From Ruania alba (GTDB lineage Bacteria > Actinomycetota > Actinomycetes > Actinomycetales > Beutenbergiaceae): DNA of 64,000 nt. Location: contig NZ_FNTX01000002.1 in NCBI RefSeq assembly GCF_900105765.1, forward strand, positions 1,798,001 to 1,862,000, read 5' to 3'. Positions 9,101-17,575 of the stretch are shown here, piece by piece. The notes under the pieces were generated by a model that saw nothing but the letters and a program-made list of their open reading frames with translations, was not told the DNA's origin and searched no databases. The position numbers were made by a program, and so were the translations under genes. How positions within the stretch are numbered: the first letter of the stretch is position 1; every line of letters starts with the position of its first letter.

Positions 9101-10385
9101 GCAGGCGGAGGTGGACCGGGTGGTCGACCTGGTCATCGAGCACGCCCTCACCCGGCCGGACGAGACCCTCGCCGTGGTTGCGCTGAACACGCGCCACGCG
9201 GACCGTGTGCGCGAAGCGGTGCTCTCCGTAGCCGCCGGCAGCGCCAGCATGTCGGCCTTCTTCGACCAGAGTCGCACCGAGGCGTTCACCGTGGTCGACG
9301 TGGAGTCCGCGGCAGGTCTGCGCCGGGACGCAGTGGTGCTCACCCTCGGGTTCGGCAAGACCCCGCACGGGCGGGTGCTGCACCGGTTCGGGGCGATCTC
9401 CGGCCCGGATGGCGTGGCATTCCTGGTCGACACGCTCGATGCGGTGCGCACGCGGCTCACCGTGGTCAGCTGCCTGGAGGCCGGTGACCTCGATCCAGCA
9501 CGCCTGCGTGCGCCGGGTTCACAGATGCTGCGGGACCTGCTCGAGCTCGCCGCCGACGGCCATGCCGACCGCCCCGACGAGGATCCGGACAACGAGGTGG
9601 ACCGGCTGCTGCTCGACCTCGCCGAACGTCTCTGGCGTCAAGGACTGACCGTGGTTCCCCGGTTCGGGATCCCGGGCGGAATCCGGATCCCGCTGGCGGT
9701 CGGGCACCCGTCACTCCCCGGTGAGCTGGTGCTGGCTGTCCTGACCGACGACGGTGACTACATGGCCGAACCCAGCCTGCGCCGTCGGGATCGGCACTGG
9801 GTGGATCGGCTGACCGACCGCGGGTGGCAGGTGCGCACCGTCTACTCCACAGCGGTCTTCATGGACCCGCAGGGGGAGGCCGAGAAGATCGCTGCCGCGC
9901 TCGAGGATCTGGTGGCGGAACGCTCCGGTACGCCCGCTGACGCGGCTCCAGCGCTGCCGGTGCGGTGGGTCGATGAAGGCGCCGAGGCGCCCGACGCTGC
10001 GCCGGATGATTCCTCCGCTGCGAGCACGCCACCGGGCGCTGCCGAGCGGGTGACGACCTCGGCGCGTGGCCTGGCCATGGTGGGCGAGCACGTCGATCAG
10101 TCCCGGTCGGCCACCTCGGCGACCGGTGAACGCCCTGACCGCCCTGATGTCCCGCCCGGTCGACCATTGAGCCGGTACGGCGACGACGAGCTCGATCAGC
10201 TGGTGACGTGGATTGCCTCGGACGGCGCTCCACGCGCGGTGCCCGACTTCCGCGAGGAGCTGCGACGTGAGCTCGGTATCGCCAAGCGGGGCACGCACGT
10301 CGATGCGGTATTGGCGGCCGCCGTGCGCCGTTCCGGTCTGGCGGTGGACGCCCCGTCCGACGGCGTCCGCTCACCCGAGGAATGA
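6105..10385 (+). CDS. Large superfamily-1 helicase/REase-like protein with degenerate catalytic motifs
   Basis: 1426 residues laid out like actinobacterial DUF4011-type SF1 helicases. There is an N-terminal conserved region (1-230), a helicase core from about residue 335, a helical insertion (440-830), a second core part (860-1130), a Vsr/MTES_1575-like nuclease region (about 1165-1270) and a small C-terminal domain (1365-1420). Key residues are changed. Motif I reads DAPPGTDIPGT (351-361) without the Walker Lys, motif II reads LDAVQ (D893-Q896) without the Glu, GDxxQ reads GDTRRGG, and the nuclease strands read IPLAV and VLTDDG where acidic catalytic residues are expected. It may be a structural or regulatory paralogue rather than an active helicase. 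It is coupled to the next small gene by ATGA. Confidence 0.72.
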   Translation: MRSVRIALPGGNRPTQAQSPSPGDTGAVDTPREREVAAAVVRWRTRLADLAGGSALWDVNALGDALVELTAAHPSGIAQLYAGRSTPLSNLVREGSALTQARRRARVVVARTEELAQRFGVAPTYVAMGVATWQSTTASQDDAAQDQPDPADTGAEPTDEAGTPAVPALDADPEPVTPRVVHAPVLLRPVHVRVHGSDAEIDLEIDPAVELNSLLVRELKAHGVTLDAQEVARSTMGPHGFSPRPALEKIAELGEALPGFRLEPRIVVGAFVHPGQALADDLDAQRRELATHDVIAALAGVEGARMAVSADLPEPNGQDRDPDDEAGVGDLDPGQQDVLDAVATGSHLLVDAPPGTDIPGTMAAVVAEAAAQGRRVLYVPGTRRAGQALLDAMRQAGIPDLALDLSNDPRWPSTAAEHLIEGLNPPEPHVDADQRAADRTRLREARRDLGDHLTALHTPRTPWDASAYDALQALAQLTSARPGPRTQVRVATHAVRSMTPQDRQHAREELARAAALGAFRLRAADTPWFGARLTSADHATQTLERVRDLGAALPDLRAQIARTAAQTGLDEAETLDQWSEQLILLDGIRSSLDVFVPQVFERSAAEMVAATGTRSWRAQHRVDLSWGSRRRLRRQARDLLRPGSAVGDLHAELIDVQERRDLWRRHCAGGGWPRLPEGMTEIARTEATVAALVSDLAPVLDSTLGGRSLGEVPLEELSTRIARLGADDVALRQLPERAAVLAHLSELGLDDLLADLTQRRVPTSLVGAEFDLAWWSSVLEEILGDDPVLAGLEASALEDAVATVRETDLAQTASLTAPVLARVREHVKAAIAADRSRAQEFYKSVRRGESDLKALLHRFAEVAWPARPVWIVPPMVVPQVLPTERDVDLLVLDAVQHLPVEQVVSAIARARQVVVVGDTRRGGSAGLVAALDWLPRVSLQPGRVTQDADLAAFLAAHGYEGAVRPMPAPPGSGTAPPILLDVVHGTGMPAPGTDVVESVQAEVDRVVDLVIEHALTRPDETLAVVALNTRHADRVREAVLSVAAGSASMSAFFDQSRTEAFTVVDVESAAGLRRDAVVLTLGFGKTPHGRVLHRFGAISGPDGVAFLVDTLDAVRTRLTVVSCLEAGDLDPARLRAPGSQMLRDLLELAADGHADRPDEDPDNEVDRLLLDLAERLWRQGLTVVPRFGIPGGIRIPLAVGHPSLPGELVLAVLTDDGDYMAEPSLRRRDRHWVDRLTDRGWQVRTVYSTAVFMDPQGEAEKIAAALEDLVAERSGTPADAAPALPVRWVDEGAEAPDAAPDDSSAASTPPGAAERVTTSARGLAMVGEHVDQSRSATSATGERPDRPDVPPGRPLSRYGDDELDQLVTWIASDGAPRAVPDFREELRRELGIAKRGTHVDAVLAAAVRRSGLAVDAPSDGVRSPEE

Positions 10386-10603
10386 CCGTGCCTGACCGAT
10401 CCGAGAGTGCCCGCCCCCATGGGGAGGAGGATCCGGTGGTCAGTGAGGCACCCCGCCGGCGCAAGCACCGGCGGGCGGTGCGGCCCGGGACCGGACCCGA
10501 GCCGCTGGTCGACCGCCGCCAGTATGAGAGCGACGGGACCGACACGGGCGGCTCCGACGATGACGATCGGTTCCTCCGGGACGTGCCTCCGCACTGGTCC
10601 TGA
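10382..10603 (+). CDS. Small charged hypothetical protein coupled to helicase-like gene
   Basis: A 73-residue protein whose ATG (10382) overlaps the TGA of the preceding gene as ATGA, indicating translational coupling. It has a basic middle (APRRRKHRRAVRPG) and an acidic C-terminal third (DTGGSDDDDRFLRDVPPHW), with no Cys, membrane segment or recognisable domain. The overlap and the distinct charge layout support a real gene; I do not recognise a function. A role as a partner of the helicase-like protein is an inference from coupling only. Confidence 0.65.
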   Translation: MTVPDRSESARPHGEEDPVVSEAPRRRKHRRAVRPGTGPEPLVDRRQYESDGTDTGGSDDDDRFLRDVPPHWS

Positions 10604-10634
10604 CCGTGCATATGGATGGTGCTGAGGACGACGA

Positions 10635-10667
10635 ACGCCCGCCGGTTGTTCCCCACCTGGCGGGCGT
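10635..10667. terminator. Bidirectional terminator hairpin between convergent genes
   Basis: ACGCCCGCC (10635-10643) and GGCGGGCGT (10659-10667) form a 9-bp perfect stem that can extend inward. It lies between the convergent small ORF and mscL, so it could serve both strands. Confidence 0.7.
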
Positions 10668-10690
10668 CCGTGCGGTGCTGAGCAGAGAAG

Positions 10691-11101
10691 TCAGGCCTTC
10701 TTGCCGGCGAGCAGGTCGCGGATCTCGGTGAGCAGGGCGACGTCCTCAGCCGGCGCCTCAGGCTCGGGCTCCTCGCCCATGGCGCGCCGCTCGGCGAGCT
10801 TGTTCATCGGCACCACGACCACGAAGTAGATCGCGGCAGCGACCAGCAGGAAGTTGATCAGCGCGGTGAGCACCGTCCCGACCAAGATCTCGGTGGCAGG
10901 TGTCTCACCCTCGGCAGCTCGCACGGTGATCACCCAGATGCGATCCAGGTTCGGCTGTCCGAAGATGCCGGCGATCAGCGGGTTGAGCACGTTGTCCACG
11001 AGCGCGGTGACGACCGCGCCGAAGGCGGCACCGATGACCACACCGACGGCCAGGTCGATGGCGTTCCCTCGGGCGATGAAGTCCTTAAATCCCTGCAGCA
11101 T
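10691..11101 (-). CDS. mscL: Large-conductance mechanosensitive channel MscL
   Basis: 136 residues, the normal MscL length. The N-terminal amphipathic helix MLQGFKDFIARGN leads into TM1 (AIDLAVGVVIGAAFGAVVTALVDNVLNPLIAG), followed by a periplasmic loop with an extra acidic stretch (AAEGETPATE). TM2 (ILVGTVLTALINFLLVAAAIYFVVVVPMNKL) leads to the C-terminal cytoplasmic helix (EDVALLTEIRDLLAG). The homopentamer opens under membrane tension to release solutes on hypo-osmotic shock. Convergent with the helicase-coupled ORF and followed upstream on the same strand by the SAF gene 26 bases away. Confidence 0.97.
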   Translation of the reverse strand: MLQGFKDFIARGNAIDLAVGVVIGAAFGAVVTALVDNVLNPLIAGIFGQPNLDRIWVITVRAAEGETPATEILVGTVLTALINFLLVAAAIYFVVVVPMNKLAERRAMGEEPEPEAPAEDVALLTEIRDLLAGKKA

Positions 11102-11127
11102 GATGAGTCCCGTTCAGTAGGTGCAGC

Positions 11128-11784
11128 TCACAATGATTCCCCTGGCACCAGCACGGCTCGCACCGGGGCGAGGCTGCTGGCGCCGGACAGCACAGTAGCG
11201 CCATCGCGGGGCACAGCGACGATGACCACGCCGGACTCATCGCCGGTCTCGATGGTCAGCAGACCGGTCGGTGCATCCTCAGCACCCATCCGCCCCAGGA
11301 CGAGGGCGGACTCGGCGACGAGCTCGGCCCGGCTCGATTCACCCGCAACTCCGGCGGCGTCCGACGGGGCACGGTACAGATCAAGCCGGTCACCCACGCG
11401 CACCAGCGCCATCAGCGACGGATCGGCGAGCCGCACCGGAAGCACCACCGACCCTGGCGGTGCGGCGTCGATCAGTCCGGGACCGACCAGCAGCGTCTCC
11501 GGGATCGGCATCCCAGCAGGCAGTCCCGCCACGAGCGTGGCGCCGACCAGCTGCCCACCGGCGACAGCACCTTCGGGAGTGGCCAGCACCTGCTCCTCGC
11601 GCAGATCGGCGCTGGTGAGCACCGTGCCGGCAGGCAGATCGCGAGCAGTGACCGTCACCGTGACGGTATCCGGACCGGGTCTCAGCTCGCCCAGCAGGAG
11701 GAGGCCCGCACCGGTCAGGCAGGCCACAGCCAGCACGAATCGGAACCGCCACAGGAGGCCACGCAGGCGAGGGGACGTCGTCAT
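11128..11784 (-). CDS. Membrane-anchored SAF-domain (CpaB/RcpC-like) protein
   Basis: 218 residues. A single N-terminal membrane segment (FRFVLAVACLTGAGLLLLGEL) is followed by a SAF domain (VTVTARDLPAGTVLTSADLREEQV, then GQLVGATLVAGLPAGMPIPETLLVG) and a beta-rich C-terminal part. The layout resembles CpaB/RcpC pilus-assembly proteins and SAF proteins of type IV/Flp systems, but no tad/flp genes are present, so a pilus role is not supported. It probably acts at the outer face of the membrane. mscL lies downstream on the same strand. Confidence 0.75.
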   Translation of the reverse strand: MTTSPRLRGLLWRFRFVLAVACLTGAGLLLLGELRPGPDTVTVTVTARDLPAGTVLTSADLREEQVLATPEGAVAGGQLVGATLVAGLPAGMPIPETLLVGPGLIDAAPPGSVVLPVRLADPSLMALVRVGDRLDLYRAPSDAAGVAGESSRAELVAESALVLGRMGAEDAPTGLLTIETGDESGVVIVAVPRDGATVLSGASSLAPVRAVLVPGESL

Positions 11785-11880
11785 AAGGGCGACGGTAGGA
11801 GGCGACGACTCGACCCTGCTCCGTGACTCAGGCGGGCTGTGGACGATCGTGCAGCACGCGGTCGCTGTGGACCGCGGCGC

Positions 11881-12243
11881 TCAGGACGCGGCGGTCGTTG
11901 CCTTCGAGGCGGAGCTGGCAGAGGACGTCGACTCGCTCTTCTTCGTCTCGCTCGATCCGGATGACTTCTCGGAGCCGCCGGACTTCTCCGATCCGGACGA
12001 CTTCTCCGACTTCTCTGACTTCTCCGAGGACCGCTCGGAACTGCTGGAGGACGAGTCCGAGGAGGATCGCGAGTCGTTCCGGTAGAAGCCGGACCCCTTG
12101 AAGACCACGCCGACGGCGGAGAACACCTTGCGCAGGGAGGGCTCCGCACAGGAGGGGCACTCCGTGAGAGCGTCGTCGCTGAACGACTGGTAGATGTCGA
12201 ACGAGTGCGAGCAGGACGAGCACGCGTAGGCGTAGGTGGGCAC
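11881..12243 (-). CDS. FmdB-family zinc-ribbon protein with Ser/Glu/Lys-rich tail (Ruc-like)
   Basis: 120 residues. The first 55 form an FmdB-type zinc ribbon with Cys8-x2-Cys11 and Cys29-x2-Cys32, and the typical VFSAVGVVFKGSGFYRND segment. The last 65 residues are a low-complexity tail built from Ser, Glu and Lys (repeated SEKS/SSGSEKS units), certainly disordered. M. tuberculosis Rv0991c (Ruc) has the same design. There the four Cys bind zinc, oxidation releases it, and the protein becomes an active holdase chaperone; Rv0991c also lies beside Rv0992c-Rv0996, paralleling the neighbours here. A redox-regulated chaperone role is therefore a reasonable inference. GTG 12243 has a strong GGAGGACCAG site just upstream. 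Confidence 0.82.
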   Translation of the reverse strand: MPTYAYACSSCSHSFDIYQSFSDDALTECPSCAEPSLRKVFSAVGVVFKGSGFYRNDSRSSSDSSSSSSERSSEKSEKSEKSSGSEKSGGSEKSSGSSETKKSESTSSASSASKATTAAS

Positions 12244-12368
12244 CTGGTCCTCCGAAGCAGAGCTGGACCGGCGGGAATGACCGGCAACACATTCTACGTC
12301 GTCCCGAGAGGTCCGCCGCGCAGGCCGTTCTCCGGGGCCGGACGCTGCAACGACGGTACTCTCGAAGC

Positions 12369-15065
12369 GTGTCTGGAAAGTCCGTGGTCCGCCGCATCGC
12401 GCTCGCCATCTCCGCCGTGCTCGTCGTCGCGCTCGTGGCCGGGGCCGTCACGACCGCCCTGTTCGTCCGGCGTCCGCTGCCCGAGCACGACGGTGAGCAG
12501 CAGGTGCCCGGTCTGGGCGCCGCCGTGGAAGTGATCCGGGACGAACGAGGAATCCCGCACATCTATGCCGACACGGCGGTCGACCTCTTCATGGCGCAGG
12601 GGTATGTGCATGCGCAGGACCGGTTCTTCGAGATGGACTATCGCCGGCACCTCACCGCCGGACGCCTCGCCGAGCTGGTGGGCGATGTGGAGACCGCGAT
12701 CACCGCGGACCAGGTGATTCGCACGATGGGGTGGCGCCGGGTCGCCGAGCAGGAATGGGACCTGCTCGAACCCCAGTCCCGGACCTACCTGACCGCCTAC
12801 GCCGACGGGGTCAACGCGTACATTTCAGAACACTCTCCCACCAGCATGGGCCTCGAGTACACGGTGCTCGGCCTCGATGTCGAGGTTGACGACATCGAAC
12901 CCTGGGACCCGATCGACTCCCTCGCCTGGCTCAAGGCGATGGCCTGGGACCTGGTCGGCAACTATTCGGACGAGCTCGAACGCGCGGCCGCCTACGGACA
13001 GACCGGCGACCTGGACATGGTCGAAGCGATCTTCCCGGACTATCCGTCAGCGCAGAACCTGCCGATCCTGCCGACCACCCGCGAGGTCGACGCCCAGGCC
13101 GAACGAGCCGCAGAGCTCGCGAACGCGGCCGCCCCTGACGCGAGCGGTGGGGATGCCGATGCTGCTCCCGCGGAGCAGACCGGCGGTGCCGGCACTCGCG
13201 ATGCCTCCGGAACAGACGGACGCACCGGAGCGCTCGCAGCCATGGAGACCACCCTGGACGCGCTGACCGCTGTGCCTGCGCCGCTCGGAGCCGGTGAGGG
13301 GGTCGGCTCGAACTCCTGGGTCGTCTCCGGCGACCACACCGCCACCGGAGCCCCGTTGCTCGCCAACGACCCGCACCTGGGCCCGTCGGCCCCCGGCATC
13401 TGGTACCAGGCCGGCCTGCACTGCCGCAGCACCGGACCGGAGTGCCCGTTCGACGTGAGCGGCTTCACCTTCGCCGGGATGCCGGGTGTGATCATCGGGC
13501 AGAACGCCGACCTAGCGTGGGGTCTGACCAACCTCACGGCCGACACCAGTGACTTCTTCCTGGAACGGCTCTACCCGGACGGCAGCTACCTGTACGACGG
13601 CGCCCGCTACCCGATCACCGAGCGCACCGAGACCATCGAGGTCAACGGGGGTGAGCCGATCGAACTGACCGTCCGCTCCACCGAGCACGGGCCGATCATC
13701 TCGGACGTGCTCGCGTCCACTCGTGGTGCGGGCGGCGTGCCGCTGCCGGAGAACTCACCTCCGGCCGGGCTGAGCGGGTTCGCGGTCGCGCTCTCGTGGA
13801 CCGCGCTCACCCCAGGGCGCACCATGGATGCGGTCTTCGCGATCGACCGGGCCGCTGACGCCGAGGACATCGCCGCCGCAGCCGCCCTGTTCGAGGTGCC
13901 CACGCAGAACATCGTCTTCGCCACCGCCGAGGGCGACATCGGCTACCAGGCTCCCGGTCGGATCCCGGTCCGGGCAGCAGTGGGTGACGGGGTGGTGCCC
14001 GCGGACGGTTCCTGGCCGCGCCCGGGATGGGACCCGCGATACGACTGGCAGGGATTCCTCGATCCGGACGAGCTGCCCGCCGCTTTGAACCCCGAATCGG
14101 GGTACATCGTGGCTGCCAACCAGCCGGTACTGACCCCGAGCCGCTATCCCGACTTCGGTACCGACTTCGCCTATGGCTACCGCGCGCAGGCCATCCGTGA
14201 CGAGCTCTCCGCGGTGGTGGAGGCCGGTGAGCCGCTGACAGCCGAGCACATGTCCGAGATTCAGCTCAATGAGGTGAACCCGGCTGCTGAGATGCTCGTT
14301 CCCGCGCTTCTGGAACTGGACACGTCCGGGCTGGAGGGGTCCGAGGAGTTCGTGGTCGAGGCAGTCGAGTTGTTCGAGGACTGGGATTACGTCAACGACG
14401 CCGACTCCGCTGCGGCGGCGTACTTCTCGTCCGTATGGACGAACCTGTTGCGGCTCACCTTCTGGGACCAGGTCGCGGAGGTGCAGCGCCCTTCGGGCGG
14501 CAGCCGGTGGATCGAGTCCGTTCGGTTGTTGCTGGAGGACGAGGACAACCCATGGTGGGATGACCGGGCCACCCTGAATGAGGTGGAGCAGCGCGACAAG
14601 ATCCTGCTCCAGGCACTGGCCGACGCACGGACGCAGTTGACGGTATCCCTGGGCAAGAACCCGCAGGACTGGCGATGGGGGCGCGTGCACCTGCTCACTC
14701 CTACACATCCGGTCCTCGGCGGCGATGGGGTGCCAGGTGTCGTCGCGGACTATATGAACCTGAGCACCGCAGAACTAGGTGGCGGCCCATCGATCGTGAA
14801 TGCCAACGGCTGGAGTACCGCCGTTTGGAACGACGGGTACCCGGACTTCTCCGTGACAGCAGTTCCGTCGATGCGGATGGTCGCTGACCTGGCCGATCTG
14901 GACGCATCCACCTGGGTGAACCTCACGGGGAACTCGGGGCACCCTGGATCGGCGCACTACGACGATCAGTACGAGGCGTGGGCGACCGGGGAGACCTTCG
15001 CCTGGCCGTTCAGCCGTCAAGCCGTCGAGGAGTCCGGGAGTAGCACCCTGACGTTACAACCCTGA
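12369..15065 (+). CDS. Penicillin acylase family Ntn-hydrolase, membrane-anchored or secreted
   Basis: 898 residues. An N-terminal hydrophobic segment (ALAISAVLVVALVAGAVTTALF) acts as anchor or signal. The alpha region holds GIPHIYADTAVDLFMAQGYVHAQDRFFEMDYRRHLTAGRLAELVG, the family hallmark. Self-cleavage is expected before Ser314 in GVG/SNSWVVSG, making Ser314 the N-terminal nucleophile of the beta chain; the ANDPHLG segment and later NEVNPAAEM fit the active-site framework. Family members hydrolyse amides such as beta-lactam side chains, acyl-homoserine lactones or cyclic lipopeptides; the substrate here is unknown. A low-complexity Ala/Asp/Gly stretch (about 245-290) before the cleavage site may be part of the excised spacer. 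Monocistronic, GTG start. Confidence 0.9.
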   Translation: MSGKSVVRRIALAISAVLVVALVAGAVTTALFVRRPLPEHDGEQQVPGLGAAVEVIRDERGIPHIYADTAVDLFMAQGYVHAQDRFFEMDYRRHLTAGRLAELVGDVETAITADQVIRTMGWRRVAEQEWDLLEPQSRTYLTAYADGVNAYISEHSPTSMGLEYTVLGLDVEVDDIEPWDPIDSLAWLKAMAWDLVGNYSDELERAAAYGQTGDLDMVEAIFPDYPSAQNLPILPTTREVDAQAERAAELANAAAPDASGGDADAAPAEQTGGAGTRDASGTDGRTGALAAMETTLDALTAVPAPLGAGEGVGSNSWVVSGDHTATGAPLLANDPHLGPSAPGIWYQAGLHCRSTGPECPFDVSGFTFAGMPGVIIGQNADLAWGLTNLTADTSDFFLERLYPDGSYLYDGARYPITERTETIEVNGGEPIELTVRSTEHGPIISDVLASTRGAGGVPLPENSPPAGLSGFAVALSWTALTPGRTMDAVFAIDRAADAEDIAAAAALFEVPTQNIVFATAEGDIGYQAPGRIPVRAAVGDGVVPADGSWPRPGWDPRYDWQGFLDPDELPAALNPESGYIVAANQPVLTPSRYPDFGTDFAYGYRAQAIRDELSAVVEAGEPLTAEHMSEIQLNEVNPAAEMLVPALLELDTSGLEGSEEFVVEAVELFEDWDYVNDADSAAAAYFSSVWTNLLRLTFWDQVAEVQRPSGGSRWIESVRLLLEDEDNPWWDDRATLNEVEQRDKILLQALADARTQLTVSLGKNPQDWRWGRVHLLTPTHPVLGGDGVPGVVADYMNLSTAELGGGPSIVNANGWSTAVWNDGYPDFSVTAVPSMRMVADLADLDASTWVNLTGNSGHPGSAHYDDQYEAWATGETFAWPFSRQAVEESGSSTLTLQP

Positions 15066-15179
15066 CCCTGCGACCCTGACAGCGGCCGGGAGCACCCCGG
15101 TCCCGGGCGTCCAGGTTCAGGGTCGCGAACCCGGGTGCTCACTGATGGCAGGCCCCGCCCGCATCCCTAGCGTCGAGGT

Positions 15180-17564
15180 ATGACGCGAGAGAGCACTGCC
15201 CTGCGGTTCGCCGTCAACGACCTGCGGCGCCACACCGTCACAGGCGCCGCCCTCGGCCTGGTGCTCGTGCTCAGCGCGTTCCTGATGACCACCGGGGCCA
15301 TCGTGCTGGAGCGCGCGGTGGGGTCGGTCGATCGGCTCCTGGAGCAGACGGCGCCACCGCACTTCTTGCAGATGCACACCGGCGAGTACGACACCGGCGC
15401 CCTGGCCACCTTCGCCGCCGATCACCCGGAGATCGAGTCCTGGTTCATCGAGGACATGCTCGGCTTCGACGGCGCCGCCATCGGTTGGCACCGCCCGGCC
15501 ACCGGTGAGTCGGGAGACCTCTCCAGCAGCCTGATCGACAACCTCTTCGTCGTGCAGAACGACGAGTTCGACCACCTCGTCGACCCCGCCGGGCAGATCC
15601 CGCACCCCGGGCCGGGGGAGGTGTACATCCCTATCGGGTACCAGGACCAGCACGGTCTGCAGGTCGGCGACTCGCTCGATATCCGGACGGACTCCGGGAC
15701 CCACGAACTGCAGGTCCGCGGCGTCGTCCGGGACGGGCAGATGGGGTCCTCCCTCTCAGGATCCATCCGGTTCCTCATCTCACCGGAGGACTTCAGCGCC
15801 CTGGAACGCGCCGGCGGTGGCGTGCCCGAGATTATCGTCGAGTACCGGCTGACCGACCCCACCCAGGTGAGCGCCCTGCAGGATGCGTACCGGGCGGAGG
15901 ACACCCTGCCGGACAACGGGCCGACCATCACCTACCAGCTGATCCGCCTGCTGCACGCGTTCGGCGAGGGCCTCATGGCCGTAGTGCTGGCGCTGGTGAG
16001 CCTGCTGCTCATCGCGATCGCCCTGCTCAACGCACGATTCGTGATCCGCGGAACGCTGGAGGACGAGGTGCGCGAGATCGGTGCGATGAAAGCCATCGGG
16101 CTGCCCAGCCGGACCATCGCCGGTCTCTACCTGGCGAAGTTCCGCCTGCTCAGCCTGGGCGCGTGCGCCGTCGGGGGCGGCCTGGCCGTGGCGGCAACCA
16201 GTTGGGCGCCGATCGGTGCCGCCGAGGCGCCGTGGACAGTGATGAGCGTGCTGCTGCCCGCCGGTGCGCTCGCGGTGGTCTACCTACTCGTGCTGACCAC
16301 CTGCCGGCTTGCGCTGCGGCGGATCCGCAGGATCGAGGTGGTGAGCGCCCTCGTCCACGCCAGCCTGCTCGACCAACGGCAGACCGCGCGGCGGGCCAGG
16401 CGGCAGGCGCGTCGCGCTCGCCGGACCACCCTGACCTCCCTGCGCGGCAGCATCAGTACGCGGCTGGCGATGATCGACCTGCGCGCCGAGGCACGGCACT
16501 GGGTACTGCTGCCGGTCGTGTTCGGACTCGCGGCGGTTGCCATGGCACTGCCGACCAACGTGCTCAGCACCTTCGAGAGCCCCCGCTTCTACGCTTCCCT
16601 CGGCGTCTCGAGCAGCGACCTGCGTGCCGACATCCACTACTCCGACGACGTCGACCGGGTGCACGCCCAGGTGCTGGCGGACATGCGCACCGACGACCGC
16701 CTCACCGACGTGCGCAGCTACGCCCGGGTGCTGTACGAGACACCCGCCGACGGCGGGTGGGAGACCCTACGGGTCGACGTGGGCGACTACTCCGGTAGTA
16801 CGGTCGAGTACCTCAACGGCACCGCCCCGGCCACCGGCGAGATCGCGCTCTCGGCGCTCAACGCGGACGAGCTGCAGACCGCCGTCGGGGATGAGCTGGT
16901 GATCCGCCGTGAGGGTGCGGCGAGCACCGTGGTGGTCAGCGGCATCTACCAGGACATCACCAGCGAGGGGTACACCGCGGCGATGACCGGTGACGTGACC
17001 ACCGGCGCCACCGGCTACGTCATCGAGGCGGACACCGCCGACGGGGTGGACCCCGCCACGGTCACCATCGACCGGATCGACGCCGAGCCCGGAGCCACGC
17101 TGCTGCCCACACAGGAGTATGCCGACCAGACACTGGCCGCCGCCACGGGCGCGATCCGCGGTGTGGCCGTCGGCGCCTTCGTGCTCAGCCTCGGCGTGGC
17201 CGCGGGCATGACCTGCCTGTTCCTCGCCATCCGGCTGACCAGGGACCGACGCGCGATGGGGATCCTTTCCGCCGTCGGGTTCTCCACCCGGGAGATTGTC
17301 GGCCAGGTCCGCCTGAAGACCCTGCTGGCCGTGACGACCGGCACCGCGCTCGGCCTGGCGGTGGCCGCGGCCGTGGGTGAGCAGGTGATCGCCGTGCTGC
17401 TCTCCCTGACCGGGCTTGGCCTGGCGCAGGTCACCCTCGTGCCGAACCCGTGGCTCGTGTACCTGATCTACCCGCTCACCCTGATCGCCGCGGGATACCT
17501 CGGCACCGTCCTCCTCTCCGCGCGCCTGCGCGGAGCCGACACCAGCTCGTGGTTGCGAGCATGA
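15180..17564 (+). CDS. FtsX/MacB-type ABC transporter permease, two-repeat form
   Basis: 794 residues with the duplicated layout of large FtsX-like permeases. There is an N-terminal TM (AALGLVLVLSAFLMTTGAIVL), a roughly 200-residue extracytoplasmic domain, a three-TM FtsX module (ALVSLLLIAIALLNARFVI onward), a second TM after a basic linker rich in Arg, a second extracytoplasmic domain, and a final FtsX module (GAFVLSLGVAAGMTCLFLAI to the C-terminus). The coupling segment EVREIGAMKAIGLPSRTI precedes membrane helices as in MacB-type permeases. The ATPase gene follows 11 bases downstream. Such systems export peptides or lipids, or act mechanically on the envelope; the substrate is unknown. Confidence 0.88.
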   Translation: MTRESTALRFAVNDLRRHTVTGAALGLVLVLSAFLMTTGAIVLERAVGSVDRLLEQTAPPHFLQMHTGEYDTGALATFAADHPEIESWFIEDMLGFDGAAIGWHRPATGESGDLSSSLIDNLFVVQNDEFDHLVDPAGQIPHPGPGEVYIPIGYQDQHGLQVGDSLDIRTDSGTHELQVRGVVRDGQMGSSLSGSIRFLISPEDFSALERAGGGVPEIIVEYRLTDPTQVSALQDAYRAEDTLPDNGPTITYQLIRLLHAFGEGLMAVVLALVSLLLIAIALLNARFVIRGTLEDEVREIGAMKAIGLPSRTIAGLYLAKFRLLSLGACAVGGGLAVAATSWAPIGAAEAPWTVMSVLLPAGALAVVYLLVLTTCRLALRRIRRIEVVSALVHASLLDQRQTARRARRQARRARRTTLTSLRGSISTRLAMIDLRAEARHWVLLPVVFGLAAVAMALPTNVLSTFESPRFYASLGVSSSDLRADIHYSDDVDRVHAQVLADMRTDDRLTDVRSYARVLYETPADGGWETLRVDVGDYSGSTVEYLNGTAPATGEIALSALNADELQTAVGDELVIRREGAASTVVVSGIYQDITSEGYTAAMTGDVTTGATGYVIEADTADGVDPATVTIDRIDAEPGATLLPTQEYADQTLAAATGAIRGVAVGAFVLSLGVAAGMTCLFLAIRLTRDRRAMGILSAVGFSTREIVGQVRLKTLLAVTTGTALGLAVAAAVGEQVIAVLLSLTGLGLAQVTLVPNPWLVYLIYPLTLIAAGYLGTVLLSARLRGADTSSWLRA

Positions 17565-17575
17565 GAGGAGTCTCA

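Noticed and set aside
7524-9383. 619-residue minus-strand open frame opposite the helicase-like gene
   Set aside because: Antisense shadow of a high-GC coding frame; Gly/His/Arg-rich with no domain, while the plus frame has clear family structure.
14729-14748. Possible further copy of the 54-bp repeat end in the penicillin acylase gene
   Set aside because: Only the short GGTGCCAGGTGTCGTCGCGG resemblance is present, inside coding sequence, without the complementary end.
15090-15140. Inverted repeat GAGCACCC ... GGGTGCTC before the ABC permease gene
   Set aside because: Only 8-bp arms with a long 35-base loop; too weak to call a terminator or operator.
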